Below, piece after piece: positions 43,241 through 50,971 of a stretch of 64,000 nt of DNA. Source of the DNA: Bacteroidota bacterium (GTDB lineage: Bacteria > Bacteroidota > Bacteroidia > Chitinophagales > Chitinophagaceae); NCBI GenBank assembly GCA_018267915.1, contig JAFDXN010000062.1, positions 83,297 through 147,296 on the forward strand, given 5' to 3'. The position numbers were made by a program, and so were the translations under genes. A model generated the notes under the pieces. It worked only from the letters and a program-made list of their open reading frames with translations. It had not been told where the DNA came from and searched no databases. Numbering within the stretch: the first letter of the stretch is position 1; every line of letters begins with the position of its first letter.

Positions 43241-43954
43241 TTACATGCATCTCGCGCTCTTCTTCTTCCGCCCCAGGTACCCTTTCGCCTCCACCTTCTC
43301 TATATAAGCTATCGCATCCGGTACCTTGCAGGCCGTACCGCCCATATCCACCGTCACCACACCTATTTTTTTGGCCGCAGCCTTCGCAGCCGCGTTCAGC
43401 TCCTTTACATAGCTGCCTGCCGATATCACGAAAACGTTCATCACATGCCGCGTACGGTTGCCGCTGCTGTGTATCGTTTTCACCACGCGGTCCAGCAGTT
43501 GCTTCAGCAGCGCCACATCAAGCTCCTCATCCGGGGTGATGGACAGGATATTGCTCAGCGTGCTCCAGCCTGTGCTGGCTATGCCATCGTCCTTGCTGTC
43601 TATCCATTTCAGGGCCAGCTCCATGCCATAGCGGCTCTCCGCCGCGCACCAGGCCACGGTGTACTCCCGTATGGCCGGCGACGTAGCTTTTTTGGCCCAG
43701 CCCTCCAGTTCTTTTTTGCTCAGCTTCTCCGGCTCGGCCACCAGGCCCGCCAGGTACATGGCATCATAGATGCCAGTATCATATAGCTGCAGGCTCAGTT
43801 CATGCTTGCCCGTTTTTACTTGCTTGTTGATCTTCTTCAGTTCCTCCACCTTCACCCCATACAGCGGCTCAGGTATGCCATGCTTCAGCAGCACCTTCTT
43901 GATGCTCTCCGAGCCCAGGCCCTGGAGCTGTTGGAGTGTTTCGTTGAGTGTCAT
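43241..43954 (-). CDS. DNA alkylation repair protein (AlkD/HEAT-like)
   Basis: A 237-residue all-helical protein of the DNA alkylation repair family, built of HEAT-like helix pairs. Recognisable parts: LKKHGIPEP-like start (VLLKHGIPEPLYGVKVEELK), LSLQLYDTGIYDAMYLAGLVAE, WAKKATSPAIREYTVAWCAAESRYG. The C-terminal part contains a C and Gly-rich DMGGTACKVPDAI, and ends in a basic tail. The family's active Asp/Trp pair cannot be assigned with certainty by eye. It stands alone between the repeat array and the AT-rich island. Confidence 0.85.
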   Translation of the reverse strand: MTLNETLQQLQGLGSESIKKVLLKHGIPEPLYGVKVEELKKINKQVKTGKHELSLQLYDTGIYDAMYLAGLVAEPEKLSKKELEGWAKKATSPAIREYTVAWCAAESRYGMELALKWIDSKDDGIASTGWSTLSNILSITPDEELDVALLKQLLDRVVKTIHSSGNRTRHVMNVFVISAGSYVKELNAAAKAAAKKIGVVTVDMGGTACKVPDAIAYIEKVEAKGYLGRKKKSARCM

Positions 43955-44029
43955 GGTTTAAAGATAGAATTAATCTTATAGCTCACGAATAATATAAAGT
44001 AGCAAACAATAATGATAGGATTATCGATA

Positions 44030-44827
44030 TTAATTTCGATTTTGTAAAATTCTATCTTCAACTTCTTTGTCTCCTTTGGGGGACAGCAAAATCAAATTCA
44101 ACTCAGTGTCAAATTCAATTAGACCTTCCTTATGAAGCGGCTTTAAAACTTTACTGCGAAAATCTGACGTGTTCCGATATTCGATCCATTCAATTAGCTC
44201 TTCAAAAAATACTCCTTGTTCATTATGCGAATAACATAACAAAAGCGTTTTTTCTTTTGCGCTTAAATTGGAAAGCAGTACTCTCTTCTTACCGTTTACC
44301 TCCCATACATCGGGAATATTCCTAGAGGAAATCAAATCTATAATCTGTTGCGCTTCCTCTAAGCTCTTCTTATGAAAAATTCTGATCAACTCACACATTA
44401 TCCAATCGGATACTCTATTAATAGTCAAACTGTCAATTTGGTTCGCTTCCACATCACCTCCTGAATGCCCGATATTTCTCTTATTTCTAAGTGTATAAAG
44501 AAATGCTAGTGCTCGGGGAATGATAATTCGTAAAGAGTCATTGCCAGTGCTTTTGTCTACCTTTTCCAATTTTGCAACTTCAAGATGAAAATTTTTTAGT
44601 TCATCTCTAAACCCCGTATGGACACCGGTTAGGTAATGTTGAAGGAATCGTAAACATTCTTCACAAAACTTACCGCAGCTTAAACCTGATGCATCAAAAT
44701 CAGCTTTTCGATACCTTAACTTGATTTTCGTATACTCATTGATAATTCTAGCACGAAATTTTTCAGGTATGTCCTGTAGGTAAGTCGATAAAGTATCATT
44801 TATAGTACTCATATTGTCCATCTGCAT
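44030..44827 (-). CDS. HEPN/Abi_C-like protein with C-terminal winged helix
   Basis: A 265-residue protein, not assigned to a named family. Residues 97-152 contain LRNKRNIGHSGG (R114-N115 and H121), a Rx6H arrangement like the HEPN ribonuclease motif and the abortive-infection C-terminal domain (LRN...GHG). Residues 187-255 read as a winged helix (LSAKEKTLLLCYSHNEQGV, then SKVLKPLHKEGLIEFD). It starts inside the end of the zinc-ribbon gene upstream (32-base overlap), so they are made together. The composition is AT-rich relative to the flanks. A nuclease role is inference. Confidence 0.6.
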   Translation of the reverse strand: MQMDNMSTINDTLSTYLQDIPEKFRARIINEYTKIKLRYRKADFDASGLSCGKFCEECLRFLQHYLTGVHTGFRDELKNFHLEVAKLEKVDKSTGNDSLRIIIPRALAFLYTLRNKRNIGHSGGDVEANQIDSLTINRVSDWIMCELIRIFHKKSLEEAQQIIDLISSRNIPDVWEVNGKKRVLLSNLSAKEKTLLLCYSHNEQGVFFEELIEWIEYRNTSDFRSKVLKPLHKEGLIEFDTELNLILLSPKGDKEVEDRILQNRN

Positions 44828-45863
44828 TTTTCCCTCTTTGTAATACTTGATCTTTTACCAATCGATTTAGAGCGTATTGAAGGTTTTGCGGTGAATATTT
44901 TGTTGCACGCTTTTCCTCACAATAGCTTACTATGTCATTCAACTTCCTTTTTTGATTAAAGAATCCATCTGATATTAAGATATTGCACATTTCGAGTGCC
45001 GATGGTTTCGATGATGAATTGCCTTTTGCATCCTTAGCTGCTGGGTCCCCTTCTTTACCGGATTTTTTTGTAGTTCTTCTCCCAGCTTTAGAAGGGATAG
45101 CTTTATGGTCAGGATTGGCAATTTCTTTTAAAAACTGCTCTGCAGCTTCTTCTCCACCGGCAAGTAGGGAATAGCCAGTTTCTTTTTGAGATACAAATTT
45201 CGAAGCATCTGCAGACAAAAACTTCCGAAAAGTGGCCCCTGTTAATTTTTGTTGTGTGATAATATCATTTAATTCTTCTCTTGTCACGATCTCAACCCCA
45301 GTTAGTTTTTTTGCGTAGACAAAGAGAATGGTCAATCTCTTGATTTTGTCATATTCTGATTTTTCCTTTAAGCGGTTGTCAATAACCTCCAATTTCCCAT
45401 TTTCGTCTTGTTTGAAAATTTTGGCAATGACTGCGGCGTAATCATCTGTGACTATCTCCGCGTCCTGAATATGGTTGTTATGTTCCTTTCCATTTGAAGT
45501 AGGGGAATCAATTCGTTTATTGCCAATAGGGTTAAGACTTCGCTGAAATGGATTTTTAGGAGGGAGTGGGTGACCTGATATCAGAGCATTAAAAGCTCCA
45601 GCAAAATATATCCCAACTTCGTCGGTAAAGGCAGCGGTAAAGGACTTCGAGTTTCCTTTTTGTTCAAACTCAAGTTTGTTAATCGCTCGGTTCATGACAT
45701 TGTTATGTGCAATTACAGTTGCGCCGCAGCTATTGCAGAAATTTGCTGCAGTATCGATTATTTCATTGCATTGCTTGCATCGTAATTGCGACCCACAATT
45801 TTTGCAAAAAATCGAGGTGCTAACATTTTCCCCATTACAATTGTTACATTTCGTTGTTTCCAT
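44796..45863 (-). CDS. Double zinc-ribbon protein with winged-helix-like domains
   Basis: A 355-residue protein. Two zinc ribbons lie at the N-terminus (C6-C9 with C20-C23, and C29-C32 with C43-C46). A middle segment (about residues 170-250) and the C-terminal segment (about 288-355, CNILISDGFFNQKRKLNDIV and YSPQNLQYALNRLVKDQVL) both read as winged-helix-like folds, joined by a Lys/Gly/Ser-rich linker. It looks like a sensor or adaptor, not an enzyme. Middle gene of a three-gene operon with the small zinc-ribbon protein (9 bases upstream) and the HEPN-like gene. Confidence 0.65.
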   Translation of the reverse strand: METTKCNNCNGENVSTSIFCKNCGSQLRCKQCNEIIDTAANFCNSCGATVIAHNNVMNRAINKLEFEQKGNSKSFTAAFTDEVGIYFAGAFNALISGHPLPPKNPFQRSLNPIGNKRIDSPTSNGKEHNNHIQDAEIVTDDYAAVIAKIFKQDENGKLEVIDNRLKEKSEYDKIKRLTILFVYAKKLTGVEIVTREELNDIITQQKLTGATFRKFLSADASKFVSQKETGYSLLAGGEEAAEQFLKEIANPDHKAIPSKAGRRTTKKSGKEGDPAAKDAKGNSSSKPSALEMCNILISDGFFNQKRKLNDIVSYCEEKRATKYSPQNLQYALNRLVKDQVLQRGKNADGQYEYYK

Positions 45864-45872
45864 AACTTATTT

Positions 45873-46100
45873 TTATTTTAAGAATTTTTTCAATGTATTT
45901 TCGAGATTTTTAAATTCCTTATTGATATCATTTACTGCCTTTTTAACCGAACCATTTTTGTCTTCAAGGTTTAATGTAGCTCCACATTGGCATTTAAAGG
46001 TTTTCCTAATAATGACATCCTGAAAGGTAGCGCTATGTACACGTTTACATTTCGGACATGCTACAGTCGTTTTTTGTTTGCTCAGATCATACATAGTCAA
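45873..46100 (-). CDS. Small zinc-ribbon protein
   Basis: A 75-residue protein with CPKC (C15, C18) and CQC (C37, C39), a compact zinc-ribbon like the MJ0042 type, followed by a helical tail (VKKAVNDINKEFKNLENTL). It is the first gene of the island's operon and is preceded by a consensus promoter. An internal Met3 is an alternative start. Function unknown; a role in protein or nucleic acid recognition alongside the next gene is possible. Confidence 0.65.
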   Translation of the reverse strand: MTMYDLSKQKTTVACPKCKRVHSATFQDVIIRKTFKCQCGATLNLEDKNGSVKKAVNDINKEFKNLENTLKKFLK

Positions 46101-46116
46101 GTTCCTTAAAGATTAT

Positions 46117-46148
46117 CAAAATTAATTTTCGACGTAAAAATCGTCAAA
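46117..46148 (-). promoter_or_regulatory. Consensus promoter for the zinc-ribbon/HEPN operon
   Basis: On the - strand TTTG (46145-46148), a 20-base spacer and TAATTTTG (46117-46124) match the Bacteroidota consensus; the first gene starts at 46100. Confidence 0.7.
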
Positions 46149-46223
46149 ACTGACACCTGAAAAAATATATTTATCCACATTATGTGAAAAAATAAACGAT
46201 TTTATCGCTAAAATTGCGGCCTG

Positions 46224-47534
46224 ATGCTGCTAAACTTCACAGTCGAGAATTTTTTGTCGTTTCAAAGTCGTCAAACTCTTACTATGGAAGCGACATCTGT
46301 TAGAGATAGGAATGATTATTTGATAACACCCAATAGCTTTGAATGGAGCTATAAACTGCTAAAATCAGTAGTTCTTTATGGCTACAACTCATCCGGGAAA
46401 AGTAATTTATTGACTGCTATTGCTTTGATGAAATTTGGCGTTTTGTATTCATATTCCAACCCAAATTTATTTAAGCAAAGTATCGAACCCTTTTTACTAA
46501 GAAACGACAATTCCAAGTTGTCCAGTAAGTTTGAAGTTGTATTTTTTACACACGGAAAAAAATATAGATATAATTTCGAAATTTTAAACGGCACCGTGAT
46601 ATCTGAAGCCCTATTTTATTCGGAACCCAAGATTCGAGAAAACAATCTGTATATCAGACAGAAGAACAATTTTGTTTTAAGTAAAAAATGGAATAAGGAA
46701 ACAAACAATATCCCACAGTCCTTAACCGAGAACAAGAACTTTGTAAAGGAAAATGTTCTTTTTCTTTCAGCAATCGCAGGTTTCGATTTTCCGTATACAT
46801 CAGACGTGATAAAATGGTTTGAAAAAATTAAAATTATTGAATCCTTCAACGATAGGGTTTTTCAGAATTACACTGCGGAAAAATTAAAAGATGATACATA
46901 CAAACATAATCTCCTTTCGATTATTCGCCAAGCAAAACTCGGTTTCGATTCAGTAACCGAGAAGGTTGTCGATCATACGACTACCAAAGTTGATAAATTG
47001 GATAGAAGTTTTATCTCGTTCATGATTGAGAACGAAATAATTAGCAAAAATCAGTATGCGGTCGCAACTGAACACATTGTGCAAAATCAGAGTCACGAAA
47101 AGGTTGGTAAGATAAATTTCGATTTGCAAAGGCACGAATCGACAGGCACCAGGAAATTTTTCGGCTTAATTGGTGTATTGCTCGAGGCCGTAATAGAAAG
47201 CCGCTTATTGTTAATTGACGAGCTTGATGCTCAGTTTCATCCTGCAATTTTTGAAACTATCTTTGCTTTCTTTAATAAACGTGAGGTGAATTTCAAAGGG
47301 GCACAATTAATTTTTACCTCCCACAACCATCATTTACTAAAAAGTAAAAAAATTCGGAGGGACCAGATTTATAATATTCAAAAAGACGGTTTTGAGGGTT
47401 CCTTGGTGAAGAGATTTCATGGTGGAGATGAGAAAAAAGTTAGGACAGATGCATCGATTGATAAATTACATGATGATAAATTTCCTGATCTCGATTTTAA
47501 TTTGTTCACAGGAAAATTGGATTTTCCCGAGTAA
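46224..47534 (+). CDS. AAA family ATPase (AAA_15/AAA_21, OLD/RloC-like)
   Basis: A 436-residue SMC/ABC-type ATPase of the group common in defence systems. Walker A is GYNSSGKS (residues 53-60), preceded by the typical FTVENFLSFQSRQTLTM opening; the Walker B is LLLIDELDAQFHP (near residue 327); the switch His is in IFTSHNHHLL (near residue 370). The signature loop is in RHESTGTRKFFGLIG. No nuclease domain is attached, and there is no RloB partner adjacent. It is divergent from the zinc-ribbon operon with 123 bases between, and convergent with a DUF2971 gene. AT-rich. Confidence 0.85.
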   Translation: MLLNFTVENFLSFQSRQTLTMEATSVRDRNDYLITPNSFEWSYKLLKSVVLYGYNSSGKSNLLTAIALMKFGVLYSYSNPNLFKQSIEPFLLRNDNSKLSSKFEVVFFTHGKKYRYNFEILNGTVISEALFYSEPKIRENNLYIRQKNNFVLSKKWNKETNNIPQSLTENKNFVKENVLFLSAIAGFDFPYTSDVIKWFEKIKIIESFNDRVFQNYTAEKLKDDTYKHNLLSIIRQAKLGFDSVTEKVVDHTTTKVDKLDRSFISFMIENEIISKNQYAVATEHIVQNQSHEKVGKINFDLQRHESTGTRKFFGLIGVLLEAVIESRLLLIDELDAQFHPAIFETIFAFFNKREVNFKGAQLIFTSHNHHLLKSKKIRRDQIYNIQKDGFEGSLVKRFHGGDEKKVRTDASIDKLHDDKFPDLDFNLFTGKLDFPE

Positions 47535-47574
47535 TTTGTTTTATGGGTCTATTTTCTTGTTTTAGATAGTCAAC

Positions 47575-48387
47575 TTATTCAATTATAATTACATCATTTT
47601 CCAATCTGGCACTGAGCACATTAATCTCTGGATTTAATGCTTTTGCATATTCTATTAATTCGTTCTTTCGTTTTCCATCGACCTTGGTTCCTATAATTAG
47701 CTCAACAAACGCCTCATTAGGCACTTTCATATTCCTAGTGTTATTGTCGACATCGACAAACCATGTTTTATGGGAACGATATTCTTTTTCGAAAGACCAT
47801 TTCTTCTCTTTGCTGAATGCTTGGAGTTGATTTTGATATAGTGGGTCCATAAACGGCTTTATCACTGGTAATTCATCAACATAAGTAACATCTCCGCCAC
47901 CACCTCCAATTTCTTCAAGCATAGTCCTGCCGGTAAAGCCAATGCAAAAGCCATTGAGCGAGTCTGCATACTTCTCCCACATAGCGGGATTTGAATTATC
48001 TTCTGTTAGACTTAGCACACCGAATCTTCTATTTAGTTCATCCCAATATTCACTTTCGGCTTCGGCGATTAAGTCTGGATTTCGAAAGTTTCCGAGGTCA
48101 GCCCATTTTTGGGCTCTTTCCAATAAAAGAAAGTGCCCAGCCCAAGGGTCCTGTATTTTTAGTTCATTATAATACTTCCGTATTATTTCTTCATCTGTTA
48201 AGAGGTCATAACGCACGGGTATTTTGCAGTCAAGCTTATCTTCAAATCCACTTGGCGGCGAATAGTAAACTTTTCCTGTCTTCAATATATTAATATGAAA
48301 ATCATTATCCGCTTGCCTATACTTATAGAGTACGCTCGGTAATTGTATTTGATCGATTGTTGTGCGTTTAACAATAAATTGCTCCAT
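47575..48387 (-). CDS. DUF2971 domain protein
   Basis: A 270-residue soluble protein with the DUF2971 pattern: LYKYRQADN at the N-terminus, the VYYSPPSGFEDKLDC motif, the middle LSLTEDNSNPAMWEKYADSLNGFCIGF and the basic KKWSFEKEYRSHKTWF. The family is often on mobile or defence-rich DNA and its activity is unknown. It is convergent with the ATPase gene (40 bases apart), at the outer edge of the AT-rich island. Confidence 0.85.
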   Translation of the reverse strand: MEQFIVKRTTIDQIQLPSVLYKYRQADNDFHINILKTGKVYYSPPSGFEDKLDCKIPVRYDLLTDEEIIRKYYNELKIQDPWAGHFLLLERAQKWADLGNFRNPDLIAEAESEYWDELNRRFGVLSLTEDNSNPAMWEKYADSLNGFCIGFTGRTMLEEIGGGGGDVTYVDELPVIKPFMDPLYQNQLQAFSKEKKWSFEKEYRSHKTWFVDVDNNTRNMKVPNEAFVELIIGTKVDGKRKNELIEYAKALNPEINVLSARLENDVIIIE

Positions 48388-48539
48388 ACTAAAGGAATGA
48401 GCAGCAAAATTACCTTGTCCGACGAATTGTTGCGCAGTTAGAAAAAAAATGGAACACCCTTAGCTATCCTTGTGTGTAACGTATGATTTTTTGAAAATGT
48501 GGATATCTATTTTGATTTCGCTTGTTAACCGGTGTATCT
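48388..48539. other. AT-rich gap at the edge of the island
   Basis: No gene or clear signal seen. It separates the DUF2971 start from the tRNA-like remnant. Confidence 0.5.
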
Positions 48540-48633
48540 TGCGAGGTGCTGTACCGTTTTAGTGCAGTACACCAAGTTCTTTGACATCACTGTAAATCCA
48601 TTCACTGGCCAGGTTCGACCCCTGTCCTCGCTA
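48540..48633 (+). pseudogene. Possible tRNA remnant (Met-like ends)
   Basis: TGCGAGG at 48540-48546 can pair with CCTCGCT at 48626-48632 (first position unpaired, as in initiator tRNA), and just before it CCAGG-TTCGACC-CCTGT (one mismatch) is spaced like a T-arm. The middle lacks a D-arm or anticodon arm of normal form, so it is not a working tRNA. It may be a decayed tRNA at the island boundary. Low certainty. Confidence 0.3.
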
Positions 48634-48638
48634 CTAAC

Positions 48639-48812
48639 CATAATTTCCGAATCGGTAATTATCGGAAATTACTGGGAATGGCCGCTGTCCAACTTAAACG
48701 GTAATTATCGGAAATTATGATTTTAGTAATATGGTTTGAAAATCAGCTACTTAGCAATTTTCCCATTTCCGAATCGGAAATTATAAACCGATCGGAAACC
48801 GGAAATAATTAA
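48639..48812. repeat. Clustered TTTCCGA/TCGGAAA palindromes
   Basis: CATAATTTCCGA (48639-48650) and TCGGAAATTATG (48708-48719) form an inverted repeat around two direct copies of a 19-base CGGTAATTATCGGAAATTA unit (48653-48671, 48699-48717). Further TTTCCGAATCGGAAA-type palindromes occur at about 48768-48812. No gene is present. Confidence 0.7.
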
Positions 48813-49046
48813 AAAGCTCCCCTCTTTGTATAGCCTGGTGCCTTGACCAAAGAGGGGTGGATTGCCTTAGACAAATATGCGTTTCCAATTATTTGAGGCA
48901 AGCAGGGGTGATTAAGCTGCTCCCGACGCGACCAAGATGCTGAAATAAATTCAGCAGGACGACAAGCACCAAACCAGCAGAAAACCGGAAGTAAATTGCA
49001 GAAACAAGAAGTAAATCGGAAGCCTGCCTGCCGGTCAGGCAGGTGC
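48812..49046. repeat. Composite of dispersed repeats
   Basis: 48812-48915 is a second copy of the CCCCTCTTT/AAAGAGGGG repeat seen at 22208-22287. It is followed by an inverted variant of the GTCATCCTG palindrome (48935-48963) and a GCCTGCCTGCCGGTCAGGC palindrome (49022-49046). The rest, to 49150, shows nothing clear. Confidence 0.65.
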
Positions 49047-49150
49047 TAACCACATCAGCTAACCACCACAACCAGCTAATAATCAATCATAAGGACAAGA
49101 AACGCTCCAAAGCCAACTTCCGATTTTGCTAATGCACTAAGAAGTGGAAT

Positions 49151-49540
49151 CTATTCCCCCATCAGCGGCTGCAGCAGGTCGTTGCGCATGTAGCGCTCGT
49201 GCTCGCTGTGGTCGCGCACTATGCTCAGCACCTTGATATTGCCGGGCAAGGGATGTTTGGCAGGTATGATCAGCTGGGTATAAATACCCCAATGGTCGTA
49301 CTGGTAAGGCAGGCTGGAGAAAAAGAAACTCTTGCGGTCGGCAATGCTCTCGCGGAAGCAGGTGACCCTGAAGTCGTTCACTATCTGCGGGAAGAGCTCC
49401 AGCAGGTTGCGCCCCAGCACATCTGCCTTAGGCATTTGGTATTTCCGTTCCACGGCCCCGTTCCAGATCACCAGGTTCAGGTTTTCATCAAAACCGCTTA
49501 TGCAATCGTTCGATTGCTCAATCTTCGCAAAGTCAAACAA
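49151..49540 (-). CDS. Stand-alone PAS domain protein
   Basis: A 129-residue single PAS-domain protein. The PAS pattern is NDCISGFDENLNLVIWNGAVE, then KADVLGRNLLELFP and the strand RDHSEHERYMRND at the end. No kinase, GGDEF or DNA-binding domain is attached, and there is no partner gene beside it. It could be a sensor subunit acting in trans or a remnant of a larger kinase. Confidence 0.75.
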   Translation of the reverse strand: MFDFAKIEQSNDCISGFDENLNLVIWNGAVERKYQMPKADVLGRNLLELFPQIVNDFRVTCFRESIADRKSFFFSSLPYQYDHWGIYTQLIIPAKHPLPGNIKVLSIVRDHSEHERYMRNDLLQPLMGE

Positions 49541-50056
49541 ACTCTATATGTAGTATTAAAAAGCGTGAAGCCCAAAAGAGAGGTAGGAAGGCAGGTCCGG
49601 GCCATTATGTGATTCAGTACTGTGAAGTTAGGGAAAAATTGGGGATTGGGGTTGATAGGTTGATAAGGTGACAGAATTCCCTATTTGTGAATAGGTCGGG
49701 AGCGTAGGGACGGGGCCAGCTTGCCTACCGGCAGGCAGGGGGGATGTCGGAAGCGTGGCCGTCCCGTTAAGGCAAGTAATCCGGCCTTTGGAAAGAAAGC
49801 GTTAAGAAAATTGGCAGGAAGGCCGGTTAAAAAAGAGTTCCGTCTACTGAAGCTTAAAGAAAGAAGGACGTATAAAAGTCCTGCTGAACTGCGGGATTAT
49901 CCGAAGTTCGAACTTCACTCTTTTCAGGCCTGAGTGACAATTTTTAGCTTTCTTTCCAACAGCCTTGATCTTTTGGTTCTTTTGTATCAAGACAAAAGAA
50001 CCCCCGCCCGGGTAGGGCTACTACGAAATGAGTATCTTAGTTCAAACACACATAAC
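49541..50056. other. Repeat-rich gap
   Basis: Contains a TTGATAGG-type tract (49643-49665), a TTGCCTACCGGCAGGCA palindrome (49721-49737), and a perfect 11-bp hairpin GGTTCTTTTGT/ACAAAAGAACC (49975-49985 with 49992-50002). A 70-codon open frame in this stretch (49721-49933) starts in the palindrome and I do not believe it is a gene. Confidence 0.6.
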
Positions 50057-50479
50057 ATGGCATCACACCACACACCGCATCCCCGCATCGCAGAGCGGGA
50101 AAAATATGGCCCCCACGTCACCAAAGACGAGAGCGAAAGCATCAATGGCCGCATAGCCGTCGTTATCACCAATATGGTGGGCACCATGTGGTGCGCTTAT
50201 GTATTTGCCGGTATAGCGCTCATCAGTCTGCCGGCAGCCATACAGGCAGGCACATCGGCCCTCATATCATGGATCGCGCAAACCTTCCTGCAACTGGTGC
50301 TGCTCTCCGTCATCATGGTGGGCCAGAAGGTAGCCGCCGCCGCGTCGGACAAGCAGGCCCTGCAAACCTACAAAGACGCCGAAGCCCTCCTAAAGCTGCA
50401 GGACGAGGTGCACCGCCTGATAAAGATCAACAACGAAATGACCGAGCAGATAAGGGACCTGGTGGTGAAGAAGGGTTGA
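50057..50479 (+). CDS. Small membrane protein with two helices
   Basis: A 140-residue protein starting MASHHTPHPRI; the longer open frame includes the hairpin repeat upstream and is rejected. Residues about 40-62 and 74-96 are membrane helices (MVGTMWCAYVFAGIALISLP; ISWIAQTFLQLVLLSVIMVGQ), followed by a helical tail with coiled-coil character. The WIAQTFLQLVLLSVIMVGQ pattern occurs in an uncharacterised family of bacterial membrane proteins. Function unknown. Confidence 0.7.
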   Translation: MASHHTPHPRIAEREKYGPHVTKDESESINGRIAVVITNMVGTMWCAYVFAGIALISLPAAIQAGTSALISWIAQTFLQLVLLSVIMVGQKVAAAASDKQALQTYKDAEALLKLQDEVHRLIKINNEMTEQIRDLVVKKG

Positions 50480-50932
50480 TTGGGTTGATTGGGTTGACTA
50501 AGTTGATCAGGGTTTTCCCCCTTTGTGTGTGGGGCGACGTAGCAATCTCGTCAAACTGAGCGCAGTCCCCACACCGTCCTTGCCTGCCCGTCCGTTCAGG
50601 CGGGCGAGGAATAACGGGTGGCTCCGTGCAGCGCTATGACGTGGCAATCTCGTCAAACTGAGGGTAGAAGCATTGCCCGGCGCGAGGCAAAATGTGTTAT
50701 TACAAGATTGCCACGTCGCCCCAACGCACAAAAGCTATGCAGGCTCCTCGCAAAGACGGTAGGACGGGGCAAGTAGGTGTTATTACGAGGTTGCCACGTC
50801 GCCCCGGCGGACAAAAGCTATGCAGGCTCCTCGCAAAGACGGTAGGACGGGCAGGCAAGGACGGTAGCTACTGTAAATACCCCACAAATCAACCCATTCA
50901 ACTCGATCAACCTATTCAACCTAACCAACTAA
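50474..50932. repeat. Dispersed repeat cluster before the S46 peptidase
   Basis: Contains a TTGATTGGG-type tract (50474-50512), a partial repeat of the array family (50527-50555), a full copy (50576-50660) with a 22-base palindromic insertion (50583-50604), two inverted copies (50702-50758 and 50784-50840), and a complementary CAACCCATT-type tract (50886-50930). No gene seen in 50480-50971. Confidence 0.75.
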
Positions 50933-50937
50933 AAAAC

Positions 50938-50945
50938 TACCTTTG
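50938..50945 (+). promoter_or_regulatory. -7 box for the S46 peptidase gene
   Basis: TACCTTTG matches TAnnTTTG and lies 27 bases before the ATG at 50972; no matching -33 element is evident because the DNA upstream is repeat. Confidence 0.5.
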
Positions 50946-50971
50946 CGCCACTTTTAATACTATATAAAAGA

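Noticed and set aside
42138..43539. Open frames across the repeat array, of 90-290 codons
   Set aside because: They translate the same DNA repeat over and over in several frames and overlap real genes; codon content is that of the repeat.
46224..47534. RloB-type or Septu-type two-gene defence system with this ATPase
   Set aside because: The adjacent downstream gene is a convergent DUF2971, not RloB or an HNH nuclease, and no other partner of those systems is present.
49721..49933. A 70-codon open frame with a basic product
   Set aside because: It begins inside a palindromic repeat, has no homologue-like motif, and no promoter or ribosome binding context is seen.
49934..50056. Longer N-terminus for the small membrane protein
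   Set aside because: The extension encodes the perfect 11-bp hairpin repeat; the domain and a normal start begin at 50057.
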